In this document: positions 47,417-58,017 of the stretch, one piece after another
Position numbering within the stretch: the stretch's first letter is position 1
How the letters are laid out: each line of letters starts with the position of its first letter
Assembly: GCA_018401495.1 (NCBI GenBank)
Contig: JAGYJX010000005.1
Coordinates: 1 to 64,000 of the forward strand
Direction: 5' to 3'
Source of the DNA: Rhodospirillaceae bacterium
Lineage (GTDB): Bacteria > Pseudomonadota > Alphaproteobacteria > Thalassobaculales > Thalassobaculaceae
Length of the DNA stretch: 64,000 bases
Program-made: the position numbers and the translations under genes
Notes under the pieces: model-generated
Seen by the model: only the letters and a program-made list of their open reading frames with translations
Told to the model about the DNA's origin: nothing
Database searches by the model: none

Positions 47417-48871
47417 TCAGTCGCGGAACTCCGGCCCGGCGCGCACCGTCCGCCAGAACCCATCGGGCGTCTCCAGCATCGCGCGGAAGCCGGTGCGGTC
47501 CAGCATCAGCTCGGTCTCGCGCTGGGCGGCGTCGAGCACGCTGTCCTCGTCGACCCGGGTCGGCGCGCGGTTCTCCAGCACCACCTCGCCGTCGACGATG
47601 ACGGTGTGCACGTCGTTGCCGTTGGCGAAGTACACCAGCCGGAACACCGGCATGTTGGCCGGGTACAGATGCGGGCGGCGCAGATCCACCAGCACCACGT
47701 CGGCCTTCTTGCCGACCTCCAGCGAACCGAGCTCGGCTTCCAGCCCGAGGGCGCGGGCGGCGTCGATGGTCACCATCTCCAGCACCGTGCCGGGCGGCAG
47801 CCAGCTCGGGTCGCGGTGAAAGGTGCGGTGGTAGTGCATGCATTGCTGCATGTGCCGGAACAGGTCGCCGGAGCGGTCGGGCGCGGTCGCGTCGGAGCCG
47901 ATGCAGACGGTGACGCCCGCCTCCATCAGCTCGGTCACCGGGCAGCGCGCCAGGATCGAGGCGACGGCGCTCGGGTTGTGGACGATCCTGGTGTCGGTCT
48001 CGGCGCACAGCGCGATCTCGGCCTCGGTCAGGCCGGTGGCGTGCGACAGCAGCGCGTCCGGGCCGAGCAGGCCGAGGGAATGGGCGAACGCCACGCTGCC
48101 GGTGGTGTGGCCGTCCTGGGTGAACACCAGGCCGCGCTCGCGCGACAGCGCCCGCATCTCGCGGGCCTGGGCCTTGGCCTCCTCCAGGGTGCCGGCGCCG
48201 AGCTGGGCGACGTGCTCCTCGCGCAGGGTCGGGGTGATCAGCGCGATCCGGATGCGCCCGCCGTGGCTGCCGTGCCAGGTGTCGATCAGGGTCCGGCAGG
48301 TGGCGAGCTGCTCGGCGTAGCCGACCATGCGGTCGGTCGCCGTGCCGCCCTCCCAGCGGGCGTAGCGGCGCGGGTGCGGCGGCCTGGTCGAGCCGACCGC
48401 CACCACCGAGCGGGTGCCGACCGCCACCACGCCCGCGCAATGGGCGTCGCCGTAGGCCGGCTCGTCGGTGCGCAGGATGGTGTCGCCGCCGCCGAGCAGC
48501 GAGACCCCGGTGGTGACCCCGAACTTCAGCCGCTCGAGCGCCGCCAGCTCGGCCTCGGCGCGCCAGAAATCCTCGGTCGAGGCGACCGTGTAGACGGTCT
48601 CGCAGGCCTGGTACCAGAGGTCGCCGCGGCCGCCGCCCATGGTCTTGATCAGGCCGTGGCCGGCGTGGGCGTGGCCGTCGATCAGGCCCGGCATCACCGC
48701 CTTGCCGCGGGCGTCGATCACCCGTCGGGCCGGATGGGCGGCCGCGACCTCGGCGGTCGGCCCGACCGCGACGATGCGGTCGCCGGCGATCGCCACCGCG
48801 CCGTCCTCGAGGACACGGCGGTCGGGGTCGACGGTGACCACCACGCCGTTGACGATCAGGATGTCGGCCAT
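47417..48871 (-). CDS. Amidohydrolase (TRZ/ATZ-type metal-dependent)
   Basis: A 484-residue amidohydrolase of the cytosine deaminase/chlorohydrolase-like group. Metal ligands are visible as GLIDGHAHAGHGL (His-x-His), FTQDGHTTGS (His), LLSHATGL (His) and IGSDATAPDRS (Asp). The N- and C-terminal small beta domain is present. It deaminates or hydrolyses a cyclic or amide N-compound. It is divergent from the FAD oxidoreductase at 49025, and the two may serve one pathway. Confidence 0.88.
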   Translation of the reverse strand: MADILIVNGVVVTVDPDRRVLEDGAVAIAGDRIVAVGPTAEVAAAHPARRVIDARGKAVMPGLIDGHAHAGHGLIKTMGGGRGDLWYQACETVYTVASTEDFWRAEAELAALERLKFGVTTGVSLLGGGDTILRTDEPAYGDAHCAGVVAVGTRSVVAVGSTRPPHPRRYARWEGGTATDRMVGYAEQLATCRTLIDTWHGSHGGRIRIALITPTLREEHVAQLGAGTLEEAKAQAREMRALSRERGLVFTQDGHTTGSVAFAHSLGLLGPDALLSHATGLTEAEIALCAETDTRIVHNPSAVASILARCPVTELMEAGVTVCIGSDATAPDRSGDLFRHMQQCMHYHRTFHRDPSWLPPGTVLEMVTIDAARALGLEAELGSLEVGKKADVVLVDLRRPHLYPANMPVFRLVYFANGNDVHTVIVDGEVVLENRAPTRVDEDSVLDAAQRETELMLDRTGFRAMLETPDGFWRTVRAGPEFRD

Positions 48872-49024
48872 GCGGTACCCTTTCGGTTGACCGGCTCGGT
48901 TTACCGGCGTGCGCCCGGTTGCCGCAGCGCAACACGGGGCTTTCCCGACGCCGGATGCTCGAACACTATTCCACCGCGTCGCGCCGGCGCGCGACGCCCG
49001 TACATTCACCGAGGACCGTCCCCG

Positions 49025-50362
49025 ATGCCCGCGCCCGCAGCGTCCTTGCCCGCAGATCTCCCGCCCGGTCGAACGATCCCCGCGTCCACCGAGGTGGTGG
49101 TGATCGGCGGCGGTGTCGCCGGGGTCGCCACGGCGTACTACCTGGCGCGCTCGGGCGTGCCGGTGGTGCTGTGTGAGAAGGGCCGGATCGCTGGCGAGCA
49201 ATCTTCGCGCAACTGGGGTTGGATCCGCAAACAGGGCCGCGATCTGGCCGAAATGCCGCTGATGATCGAGGCGATGCGGTGCTGGCAGGAGATCGTTCCC
49301 GAGCTCGACGAGGACATCGGCTTCACGACCGGCGGCGTCACCTACCTCGCCGAGACCGAGGCCGACATGCGCCGCCACGAGGCCTGGCTGGAGGGTGCCC
49401 GGGAGTTCCAGCTCGACAGCCGGATGCTGAGCCCGGCCGAGGCCGACGCCATGCTCGGCCGCACCGACCGCCGGTTCCTCGGCGCCCTGCACACGCCGAG
49501 CGACGCCCGCGCCGAGCCGGCCAAGGCGGTGCCGGCGATCGCCCGGGCCGCCGGGCGGCTGGGAGCGGTGGTGCTGGAGCGCACGGCGGTGCGCTCGCTC
49601 GACCGCGAGGGCGGGCGGGTCGCCGGCGTGGTCACCGAGCACGGCCGGATCGCCTGCCGGTCGGTGGTGCTGGCCGGCGGCGTCTGGTCGCGGCCGTTCC
49701 TGGAGAATCTCGGCCTCGCCCTGCCGCAGCTCGGCGTGCGCTCCTCGGTGCAGCGCACCTCGCCGGCGCCGCGCACCTCGGAGAGCACCTTCGGCGGCGT
49801 CTCGGCGTCGATCCGGCCGCGCCAGGACGGCGGCTTCACGATCGCGCGCAGCGGTGCTGCCCGCTTCGACATCATCCCCGCCGCCTTCACGCATTTCCGC
49901 GCCTTCACCCCGACGCTGCTGGCGCAGTGGCGGATCCTGAAGCTGCGCTTCGGCCGGCCGTTCTTCGACGCGCTCGGCCAGCGCCGCTGGCGCGACGACC
50001 AGATGAGCCCGTTCGAGGCGGTGCGGGTCATGGATCCGGAGCCCGACCACGCGCTGCTCGACGACGTCATGCGGGCGGCCAAGGCGCTGTACCCGAACCT
50101 GGCCGACGCCCGCCCGGTCGAGCGCTGGGCCGGCCTGATCGACGTCACCCCCGACGAGGTGCCGGCGCTCGGGCCGGTGGCGGCGGTGCCGGGGCTGTAC
50201 CTGGCGACCGGGCTGTCCGGGCACGGCTTCGGGATCGGTCCCGGCGTCGGCTACGCCATGGCGCAGATGGTGCGCGGCGAGCCGACGGTGGTCGACCTGT
50301 CGGCGTTGCGCTTCTCGCGCTTCCAGGAGCCGGGCGGTGCGGTCGCGGCCAAACCGGCCTGA
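49025..50362 (+). CDS. FAD-dependent oxidoreductase (DAO family)
   Basis: A 445-residue D-amino-acid-oxidase/glycine-oxidase-type flavoprotein. The FAD Rossmann motif is VVVIGGGVAGVATAYYLA at about residue 24. The GEQSSRNWGWIRKQGRD segment, with WAGLIDVTPDEVPALG and ATGLSGHGFGIGPG at the C-terminus, matches the DAO family tied to opine or N-methyl-amino-acid oxidation. It is the first of three such genes in 6 kb. The substrate is unknown. Confidence 0.88.
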   Translation: MPAPAASLPADLPPGRTIPASTEVVVIGGGVAGVATAYYLARSGVPVVLCEKGRIAGEQSSRNWGWIRKQGRDLAEMPLMIEAMRCWQEIVPELDEDIGFTTGGVTYLAETEADMRRHEAWLEGAREFQLDSRMLSPAEADAMLGRTDRRFLGALHTPSDARAEPAKAVPAIARAAGRLGAVVLERTAVRSLDREGGRVAGVVTEHGRIACRSVVLAGGVWSRPFLENLGLALPQLGVRSSVQRTSPAPRTSESTFGGVSASIRPRQDGGFTIARSGAARFDIIPAAFTHFRAFTPTLLAQWRILKLRFGRPFFDALGQRRWRDDQMSPFEAVRVMDPEPDHALLDDVMRAAKALYPNLADARPVERWAGLIDVTPDEVPALGPVAAVPGLYLATGLSGHGFGIGPGVGYAMAQMVRGEPTVVDLSALRFSRFQEPGGAVAAKPA

Positions 50363-50375
50363 GCGGTGCCTGGAC

Positions 50376-50906
50376 TCAGCGCCGGCCGTCGACAGGCAAC
50401 GCGGCTTCCGACGCCGCCCAGGGCTGGATCGCCACCGCCGAGATCGCGTTCTTCGGTGAGCCGTCAACCAGCTTGTCGGAATACACCAGGTAAACCAGCG
50501 TGTTGCGCTTCTCATCGTGGAACCGCACCACCTGCATGGTCTTGAACAGGATCGAGGTGCGCTCGCGGAACACCCGCTCGCCCTCCTTCAGCTCGTCCTT
50601 GAACGACACCGGGCCGGTCTGGCGGCAGGCGATCGAGGCGTCCGAGGTGTCCTCGGCCAGCCCGAGCGATCCCGAGATCCCGCCGGTCTTGGCGCGCGAC
50701 ACGAAGCACGACACGCCCTCCACCTTCGGGTCGTCGAACGCCTCGACCACGATCTTGTGGTTGGCGCCGAGCAGCTTGAAGGCCGTCGAGACCTCGCCGA
50801 CCTGCTCGGCCATGGCCGCCGGCGCGGCGGCGAGCGCGCCCGCGATCGCCAGCGCCGCCAGGGCCACGCGGCGGGCGCCCGCCGGACGCTTGGAGCTGCT
50901 CATCAT
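50376..50906 (-). CDS. creA: CreA family periplasmic protein
   Basis: A 176-residue protein with a signal peptide ending in [10 protein letters not shown]. The body matches Cre[40 protein letters not shown], then [11 protein letters not shown] with two conserved Cys, and [15 protein letters not shown]. Function is unknown in general. It is inserted on the minus strand between two FAD oxidoreductase genes, which breaks that plus-strand cluster. Confidence 0.9.
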   Translation of the reverse strand: MMSSSKRPAGARRVALAALAIAGALAAAPAAMAEQVGEVSTAFKLLGANHKIVVEAFDDPKVEGVSCFVSRAKTGGISGSLGLAEDTSDASIACRQTGPVSFKDELKEGERVFRERTSILFKTMQVVRFHDEKRNTLVYLVYSDKLVDGSPKNAISAVAIQPWAASEAALPVDGRR

Positions 50907-51136
50907 GGTGTCGTCCTCGGACTGGCTGAAATCCCCGGCGCGTCGGCGCCGCCAGCCGCAGAGGTGGGAACGCGACCGGCGGAAAACCAGACGCGCCGGG
51001 GTTCGACCTACACATCCTCGCGACCTGCCGGTATCGTGACTGTCTTCATTGGCCCGCGCTGCCAAATCAAGCGCCGGGGTCTTGTCCAAGGCGGACCGGC
51101 CCCGGTGCCAGACAGGTCCATCAACGTGAGGCGCGC

Positions 51137-52303
51137 ATGGCGAACCCGGACATCGTGATCGTCGGCGGCGGCATCAACGGCTGCGCGGCGGCCTACCATC
51201 TGGCGCGCGAGGGCCACCGGGTGGCCGTCGTCGAGCGTTACCAGCCGGCTGCCATGGCGTCGGGCTGGACCCTGGCCGGCGTGCGCCAGTCGGGCCGCGA
51301 CCCGGCGGAACTGCCGCTCGCGCGGGCCGCGGTGGAGTTGTGGGCTTCGCTCGACGCTGAATTGGGAGCCGACACCGGCTATCGCCGCGAAGGCAATCTG
51401 CGGCTGGCGCGCACCGATTCCGAAGCCGAAATCATCCACCGCCTGGTCGAGGACCAGCGGCAGGCCGGCCTCGACCTGCGCTACCTGGCCGGGCCCGACG
51501 ACATCCGGGCGATCGCGCCGGCGATCGCGCCGACGGTGGTGGCGGCGTCGTTCTGCCCGACCGACGGTCACGCCGACCCGCTGGCGACGGTCGAGGCCTA
51601 CCGGGCGGCGGCCGAGCGCCACGGCGCGGAGTTCCGCCTCGGCGAGGGCGCCCGCTCGATCGAGGTCAAGGGCGACCGGGTGACCGGCGTGGTCACCGAC
51701 CGGGTGCGGATCGGCTGCGCGGTCTGCGTGGTCGCCGGCGGCGTGCATTCCAACGACCTGCTGACGCCGCTGGCCCTCACCGTCCCGCTGCGGGTGCCGA
51801 TGGTGACGGTCCTGCAGACCGACCGCCTGCCGGCCATGCTGAAGCCGGTGCTGGGCGTCGCCACCGCCGACCTGGCGGGCCGCCAGCAGATCGACGGCCG
51901 GCTGCGGGTGACCAGCGGCGCCGAGCTCTGGCACGGCGCCCTGGAGGACGGCCCGGTGCCGGTGGTCAACCCGACCGTCGAGAGTGTTGCCGGGGTGATC
52001 GAGCGGGTGTCGGCGGTGCTGCCGGTGCTGCGCGAGGCGCGGATCGCCCGGATCTGGGCCGGCCTGCTCGACGTCACCCCGGACGCCCTGCCGGTGATCG
52101 AGCGGGCGCCGGAGATCGACGGGCTGGTGATCGCCACCGGGTTCTCCGGCCACGGCTTCGGGATCGCGCCGATCACCGCCCTGCTGCTGCGCGATCTGGC
52201 CCTTGGCGCGCCCCCCCGGATGCCGCTCGAGGCGTTCCGGCGGGCGCGCTTCGCCGAAGGCGGGTCGGCCGGGCTGACGGTGCCGGCGGCGCTGCACGGA
52301 TGA
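51137..52303 (+). CDS. FAD-dependent oxidoreductase, HcnC/OoxB-like subunit
   Basis: A 388-residue DAO-family flavoprotein. [18 protein letters not shown] binds FAD, and [13 protein letters not shown] is the second FAD signature. The adjacent HcnA-like and HcnB-like genes identify it as a probable catalytic subunit of a heteromeric dehydrogenase, as in hydrogen cyanide synthase, octopine/nopaline oxidase or D-hydroxyproline dehydrogenase. The start at 51137 has GTGAGGCGC just before it. HcnA follows after 10 bases. Confidence 0.88.
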   Translation: MANPDIVIVGGGINGCAAAYHLAREGHRVAVVERYQPAAMASGWTLAGVRQSGRDPAELPLARAAVELWASLDAELGADTGYRREGNLRLARTDSEAEIIHRLVEDQRQAGLDLRYLAGPDDIRAIAPAIAPTVVAASFCPTDGHADPLATVEAYRAAAERHGAEFRLGEGARSIEVKGDRVTGVVTDRVRIGCAVCVVAGGVHSNDLLTPLALTVPLRVPMVTVLQTDRLPAMLKPVLGVATADLAGRQQIDGRLRVTSGAELWHGALEDGPVPVVNPTVESVAGVIERVSAVLPVLREARIARIWAGLLDVTPDALPVIERAPEIDGLVIATGFSGHGFGIAPITALLLRDLALGAPPRMPLEAFRRARFAEGGSAGLTVPAALHG

Positions 52304-52313
52304 GCCCTCACAG

Positions 52314-52615
52314 ATGAGCCCGTTTCGCCGCAACACGAGTGCCAGCGCTGGCCCCCTCACTCTGCGGGTCGACGGCGAGACGGTGCCGGCGGTCGACGGC
52401 GACAGCGTCGCCACCGCCCTGCTGGCCGCCGGCCGCCCGGCTTCGCCGCCAGCGGCAAGACCGGCAACCCGCTGGCGCCGTACTGCCTGATGGGTGTGTG
52501 CTTCGGCTGCCTCTGCGAGATCGACGGCCGGCCCGGGACGCAGGCCTGCCTGACCGCGGCGCGCGACGGCATGACCATCCGGACCCAGAACGGGGACGAC
52601 GCCGATGGCCGATGA
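52314..52615 (+). CDS. HcnA-like [2Fe-2S] subunit, one frame break
   Basis: A roughly 100-residue ferredoxin-like subunit. The iron-sulfur motif is YCLMGVCFGCLCEIDG (C-x4-C-x2-C) with a last Cys in TQACLT. The N-terminal part is LRVDGETVPAVDGDSVATALL. The frame breaks near 52440, in a poly-GCC stretch between AAGRP and AASGKTGNP. HcnA subunits carry electrons between the FAD subunits. It overlaps the HcnB-like gene by 11 bases. Confidence 0.85.
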
Positions 52616-54046
52616 GAGCGTCGACCTCGCGGTCGTCGGCGCCGGCCCGGCCGGGCTGTCCGCCGCCGTCACCGCCGCCGAACTCGGCGCCAGCGTCGCC
52701 CTGTTCGACGAGCAGCCGGCTCCCGGCGGTCAGGTCTGGCGCGGCCTGGAACGCCAGGGTCGCGGCGGCGACCGCGCCGGCCACGACCTGATCGCGCGCG
52801 CCCGCACCACCGCCGGCATCCGGCTCCGGCCGGCGACCACGGTGTTCCACGCCGCCTTCGAGGGCGCCGACGGCCCGACGCTGTCGTGGATGGATTCGGG
52901 CGGCCTCGGCCGGACCACCGCGCGCGGGCTGGTGCTGGCGACCGGGGCGATGGAGCGGCCGGTGCCGTTCCCCGGATGGACCCTGCCCGGCGTGCTCGGC
53001 GTCGGCGCCCTGCAGGCCGCGCTGAAGACCGGCGGCCTGGTGCCGGGTTCCGACGGCGGCGGCCTGGTGATCGCCGGGCGCGGGCCGCTGGTGCTGCTGT
53101 ACCTCGCCCAGCTCGCCGCCGCCGGCGGCCGGGCGACGGCGGTGCTGGAGCTTGCCGGGCCGGAACGCAACGTCGGCCGGCTGGCCAGCCGGCTGCCGGG
53201 CGCGCTGTTCGGCGACCCCGCCACCCTCGGTCGCGGCGTGTGGCTGCTGGCGGCGCGGGCGCTGCGCGGGGTGCCGGTGCACCGCGGCGTCACGACCCTC
53301 CGGGCGGAAGGCGACGGCCGGGTCGAGGCGGTGCGCTTCACCGACACGGGCGGCGAGCGGGTGCTGCCCTGCCGGCTGCTGGCGGTCCACGACGGCGTGA
53401 TCCCGAACACCCAGGCGACCCGCCTGCTGCGCCTCGACCACGAGTGGCGCGACGAAGCCGCGTGCTTCGCGCCGGTCACCGACGACTGGGGCCGGGCGAC
53501 GCGGGCCGGCAAGGCGCTGGGGGGTGCGGGCGTGTGGGTGGCCGGCGACGGCGCCGGCATCGAGGGCGCCAGGGGCGCCGGATCGCCGGCCGGCTGGCCG
53601 GGCTCGACGCCGCGCGCTGCCTCGGGCGGCTGCCGGAGGCGGCGTTCCACGCCCGGGCCTCGGCGCCGCTGCGGGCGCGCGCCGGCGTCCAGGCCCTGCG
53701 GCGCCTCCTCGACGCCCTGGACCCGCCGTTCGATCCCGGGGCCGGCCTCGCCGACGCCACCGTGGTGTGCCGCTGCGAAGAGGTCACCGCCGGCACCATC
53801 CGAGCCGCGATCGCCGGCGGCGCCGTCGGGCCAAACCGGGTGAAGACCGCGACGCGCTGCGGCATGGGCGCCTGCCAGGGCCGGATGTGCGGCCCGATCC
53901 TCACCCGATTGCTGGCCCGCGAGACCGGGCGGCCGGCGGCGGAAATCGGGGCGCTCAGGGTCCGGCCGCCGCTGAAGCCGGTGCCGCTCGGGGCGCTCGC
54001 CGCCCTCGACCGCGCCGACGCCCCCGTCGAGTCGGAGGAGGAGTGA
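52605..54046 (+). CDS. HcnB-like FAD/[2Fe-2S] subunit, one frame break
   Basis: A pyridine-nucleotide-disulphide-oxidoreductase-like FAD domain (VVGAGPAGLSAAVTAAE; GAMERPVPFPGW) followed by a BFD-like [2Fe-2S] domain. The latter has CRCEEVTAGTIR and KTATRCGMGACQGRMC, supplying four Cys. This matches HcnB/OoxA/NoxA large subunits. The frame breaks near 53568: DGAGIEGA must join RIAGRLAGLDAARCLG. It overlaps both neighbours (11 bases with the HcnA-like gene, TGATG with the next DAO gene), so the subunits are co-translated. Confidence 0.9.
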
Positions 54047-55178
54047 TGGCGACCGGCCCCGACATGCTGGTGATCGGCGGCGGCCTGATCGGGCTGTCGA
54101 CCGCGATCGCCGCCGCCCGGGCCGGGCTCTCGGTCACCGTGCTGGAGGCCCGGACCTGCGGACGCCACGCCTCCAGCGCCAGCGCCGGCGGCGTTCGGTC
54201 GCTGAACCGCCACCCGGCCGAGATCGCGCTGGCCCGAGCCGCGCTCGAGCTGTGGCGCCGCGCCCCCGAGCTGTTCGGCGACCCTGCGGCTACGCCCAGT
54301 CGAGCCAGGTCCGGGTCGCCGAGGACGAGGCCGCGCTGGAGGGCCTCAAGGCCCGGCTGGCCCTGGTCGAGGGCCTCGGCTGGCGGCACGAGCGGCTGGT
54401 CGGGCGCAACGAATTGTACAGCCGTTTGCCGTCCCTCGCCGGCCACTGTGAAGGCGCCCTGGTGGTCGAGGACGACGGCTTCGCCGACCCGCTGCGCTCG
54501 GTGCACGCGTTCCGGCGCACCGCCCTCGGGCTCGGCGCGACGATCGTCGAGAACGCCGCCGTGACGGCGATCGAGGCGGACGCCGCCGGGGTCACGGTCG
54601 GCCTCGCCGACGGCTCCGACCGCCGCGCCCGGATCGCGGTCAACGCCGCCGGGGCCTGGGGAGCCGGCCTCGCCGCCGGCGTCGGCGAGGCGGTGGACGT
54701 GCGCCCGGTCGCGCTGCAGATGACGGTGACCGAGCCGGTGCCGGCGTTCGTCGGCCCGGTGGTCGGAAGCCACGGCCGCAAGCTGTCGCTGAAGCAGTCC
54801 GACGTCGGCACCGTGGTGATCGGCGGCGGGTTCGAGGGCACCGCCGACCTCGCGACCGGCGACAGCGAGCTGTCGTTCGCCGGCGTCGCCCGCAACATGG
54901 CGAACGCCGTGCGGCTGTTCCCGGTGCTGGCCGAGGCCCGGGTGGTGCGGACCTGGGCCGGGATCGAGGGCATCGCCCGCGACGACCTGCCGGTGCTCGG
55001 CGCCAGTCGGACCGTTCCCGGCCTGATCCACGCCTTCGCCTTCAGCGGCCACGGCTTCGCGCTCTGCCCGCTGGTCGGCCGGATCGTCGCCGACCTGGCG
55101 GCCGGCCGCGACCCCGGCTTCGACCTGGCCCCGTTCGCCCCGGACCGGTTCGGCCCCGACCGGCTCGCGCCCGCCTGA
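54046..55178 (+). CDS. Second DAO-type subunit of the HcnABC-like cluster, one frame break
   Basis: About 377 residues. FAD motif MLVIGGGLIGLSTAIAAARAG, then HASSASAGGVRSLNRHPAE, with AFSGHGFALCPL at the C-terminus. The start overlaps the HcnB-like stop (TGATG). The frame breaks near 54286: LFGDP joins GYAQSSQVRVAEDE when one base is added. It is distinct from the DAO gene at 51137 and is the closer physical partner of the HcnB-like subunit. Each could give the enzyme a different substrate. Confidence 0.87.
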
Positions 55179-55285
55179 CGCCACCCTCGACGGATACCGC
55201 CCGCGAACGTTGCTATACGGCGCGCGACGGGTGTCTAATGCCGGCAATCAAGAAGCATCATCGAGACTCGAACAGGGGCATCACC

Positions 55286-56824
55286 ATGCTACGACACGTA
55301 TTGACCGCGGCCGTCCTGGTCGCCGGGATCGGCACGGCGCACGCCGCCGGGACCACCCTCAACGTCGGCATCGCGACCGCCGACGCCGGCAAGCTCGACC
55401 CGCATCTGGCGACCACGACGCCCGACAAGGGGCTGCTGCACTGGATGTACAACGGCCTCGTGCGCATCAAGCCGGGACAGGCCAGCCCGGCCTACATCGA
55501 GCCCGACCTCGCCGAAAGCTGGACCACGTCGGCCGACGGCCTGACCTGGAACTTCAAGCTGCGCCAGGGCGTGAAATGCCACGGCAAGTACGGCGAGTTC
55601 GACGCCGAGGACGCGGTGTTCTCGATCAAGCGCGCCGCCACCAAGGAGAGCTCGAGCTTCTCCAAGGACTATGCCGCGCTGAAGGTGGTCGAGGCGGTCG
55701 GCACGCACGAGGTCAAGATCGTGCTCGCCAACCCGATCCCGAGCCTGCTCGGCCTGCTGGTGCCGTACCACGGCGGCAACATGGTCTGTAAGGACGCCGT
55801 CGAGGATCTGGGCGCCGCCTTCGAGCGCACCCCGATCGGCACCGGCCCGTTCATGTTCGCCGAGTACCAGCCGCAGCAATACGTGAAGCTGGTGGCCAAC
55901 GAGGCGTATTTCCGCGGCGCCCCGAAGCTCAAGGAGATCTACTACCGCTACATCCCGTCCGACGCGAGCCGCGACCTGGCGTTCCAGTCCGGCGAGATCG
56001 ACATGGTCTACGGCAAGCAGGACGAGACCTGGGTGGAGCGGATCAGCAAGATCCCGAACACCAAGGTGGTGGTGATGGAGCCCGGCGAGATGTCGGTGCT
56101 CAGCCTCAACATGAGCATGCCGCCGCTCGACAACATCCTGGTCCGCAAGGCGATCGCCCACGCGATCAACCGTGACGCCATGGTGCAGTTCCGCGGCGCG
56201 TCGGTGACCCGGGCGTCGATCTCGCCGGTGCCCGAGGGCTATCTCGGCTACACCGCGGACGTGCCGACCTACCCGCACGACGTCGCCAAGGCGAAGGCGC
56301 TGCTGGCCGAGGCGGGCTTTCCGAACGGCGTGACCGTCAAGGCCATCCACACCACGCTGCCGGGCATGCTGGCGACCATGGAGGTGGTGCAGGCGCTGCT
56401 GAAGGAGGCCGGCATCAACCTGGAGATCACCACCGTCGAGCACGCCACCTTCCACGCCCAGATCCGCCAGAACCTGTCGCAGGTGGTGCACTACTCGGCG
56501 GCCCGGTTCCCGATCGCCGACGTCTACCTGACCCAGTTCTTCGACTCCGACTCGATCGTCGGCAAGCCGACCGCGGTGACCAACTTCTCGCATTGCGACG
56601 TGGCCGACGCCGAGATCCGCGCCGCCCGGGTCGAGCCGAACAAGGAGAAGCAGCTCGCCCTCTGGAAGACCGCCCAGCAGAAGATCATGGAGACGGTCTG
56701 CGCGGTCCCGGTCTACGAGAACATGCAGCTGTGGGCCTGGAAGTCGAACCTCGACCTCGGCACCGAGGTGAAGGGCTCGCTGAACCTCAGCCCGCCGATC
56801 AACGAGATGGCGCAGTTCAAGTAA
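55286..56824 (+). CDS. ABC transporter substrate-binding protein, family 5
   Basis: A 512-residue SBP_bac_5 protein for peptides, nickel, opines or similar. The signal peptide MLRHVLTAAVLVAGIGTAHA supports the start at 55286. TLNVGIATADAGKLDPHLA opens the mature domain. DLAESWTTSADGLTWNFKLR and NIPLVRKAIAHAINRDA-type segments (here DNILVRKAIAHAINRDA) are family hallmarks. It captures the solute for the permease and ATPase genes that follow, and the upstream dehydrogenase genes suggest an opine-like or N-alkyl amino acid ligand. Confidence 0.92.
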   Translation: MLRHVLTAAVLVAGIGTAHAAGTTLNVGIATADAGKLDPHLATTTPDKGLLHWMYNGLVRIKPGQASPAYIEPDLAESWTTSADGLTWNFKLRQGVKCHGKYGEFDAEDAVFSIKRAATKESSSFSKDYAALKVVEAVGTHEVKIVLANPIPSLLGLLVPYHGGNMVCKDAVEDLGAAFERTPIGTGPFMFAEYQPQQYVKLVANEAYFRGAPKLKEIYYRYIPSDASRDLAFQSGEIDMVYGKQDETWVERISKIPNTKVVVMEPGEMSVLSLNMSMPPLDNILVRKAIAHAINRDAMVQFRGASVTRASISPVPEGYLGYTADVPTYPHDVAKAKALLAEAGFPNGVTVKAIHTTLPGMLATMEVVQALLKEAGINLEITTVEHATFHAQIRQNLSQVVHYSAARFPIADVYLTQFFDSDSIVGKPTAVTNFSHCDVADAEIRAARVEPNKEKQLALWKTAQQKIMETVCAVPVYENMQLWAWKSNLDLGTEVKGSLNLSPPINEMAQFK

Positions 56825-56927
56825 CCCGCAGCCCGAGCGCGTGCCGGGGGCCCTTCGCGGCTCTCGGCTGCGTGCTCGCTTCGGAGCGGCGGCTGGGTTC
56901 CGGATCCGTCCCGCCGCGGGCGGTCCG

Positions 56928-56979
56928 GTCCGGAATGACGACGGAGAGGTGATGTTCCCTCCCCTTCGTCATTCCGGAC
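56928..56979. repeat. Inverted repeat in the SBP-permease spacer
   Basis: TCCGGAATGACGA at 56929-56941 is exactly inverted as TCGTCATTCCGGA at 56966-56978, and the flanking bases 56928/56979 also pair. The wider 250-base spacer repeats GTCATTCCGG and CCCGCCGCGG-like words akin to the 17.8-18.2 kb repeat. It may set different mRNA levels for the binding protein and the permeases. Confidence 0.55.
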
Positions 56980-57075
56980 GGACGCGCCGCCCCGGCGCGG
57001 CCGAGCCGGAACCCACGGTGCGACGGGCGCGGCCCGATGCGCGAGGCGGTGAAAGGACCAACCCACGGTGACCGG

Positions 57076-58017
57076 ATGAGCGGCTTCGTCCTCAGACGCC
57101 TCGGCTTCGCCGTGATCACGCTGTTCGCGGTGCTGACGCTGGTGTTCTTCATCGTCCGGATCCTTCCCGGGGACCCGGCGATGGCGATGCTCGGCGACCA
57201 GGCCAGCATGCAGGCCATCGAGCAGCTGCGCGCCCGGCTCGGCCTCGACCGGCCGCTGCCGGTGCAATACGTCGAGTTCATGGCCGGCGTGCTGACCGGC
57301 GACTGGGGCACCTCGCTGGTGTCCGGCCGGCCGGTGATCCAGGAGATCCTCAAGGTCCTGCCGGCGACGCTGGAGCTGACCGCGGTGTCGCTGCTGCTCG
57401 GCGCGGTGATCGGGGTGCCGCTCGGCGTCTGGTCGGCGGTCAACCGCAACCGCATGCCGGATTACGTCACGCGGCTGGCCTCGCTGCTCGGCCTGTCGTT
57501 CCCGGCCTTCGTGTCGGCGGTGCTGCTGCTGCTGGTGTTCGCCATCCACCTGAACTGGTTTCCGGTGATCAGCTCCGGCCAGGGCGAGACCTTCGGGGCG
57601 CGGATGCGCGACCTGGCGCTGCCGGCGATCAACCTCGGCCTGATCATGGCGGCCTACATCACCCGGGTGTCGCGCTCGTCGATGCTGGAGGTGCTGGGCC
57701 AGGACTACGTCCGCACCGCCCAGGCCAAGGGCATCGAGTTCCGCACCATCATCTGGCGGCACTGCCTGAGGAACTCGATGATCCCGGTGGTCACCGTGGT
57801 CGGCCTGTACCTCGGCATCCTGATCGGCAACTCGGTGCTGACCGAGATCGTGTTCAACCGGCCGGGCCTCGGCAAGCTGATCGTCGGCGCGCTGAACCAG
57901 CGCGACTACACGATGCTGCAGGGGATGATGGTGATCTACACCCTGATCGTGGTGCTGGTGAACCTGGTGACCGACCTGACCTACGGCCTGATCGACCCGA
58001 GGGTGAAGTACAAATGA
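57076..58017 (+). CDS. ABC transporter permease (DppB type)
   Basis: A 313-residue inner-membrane permease with six helices. MSGFVLRRLGFAVITLFAVL opens helix 1. The GDPAMAMLG and LGLDRPLPVQYVEF segments are typical of DppB/OppB. The EAA loop is the region SRSSMLEVLGQDYVRTAQAKG. The C-terminus DLTYGLIDPRVKY is standard. The DppC-type gene overlaps its stop by 4 bases. Confidence 0.95.
   Translation: MSGFVLRRLGFAVITLFAVLTLVFFIVRILPGDPAMAMLGDQASMQAIEQLRARLGLDRPLPVQYVEFMAGVLTGDWGTSLVSGRPVIQEILKVLPATLELTAVSLLLGAVIGVPLGVWSAVNRNRMPDYVTRLASLLGLSFPAFVSAVLLLLVFAIHLNWFPVISSGQGETFGARMRDLALPAINLGLIMAAYITRVSRSSMLEVLGQDYVRTAQAKGIEFRTIIWRHCLRNSMIPVVTVVGLYLGILIGNSVLTEIVFNRPGLGKLIVGALNQRDYTMLQGMMVIYTLIVVLVNLVTDLTYGLIDPRVKYK

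Noticed and set aside
47321..50362. 1013-residue plus-strand frame joined to the FAD oxidoreductase
   Set aside because: The first 570 codons are antisense to the amidohydrolase; the real gene starts at 49025.
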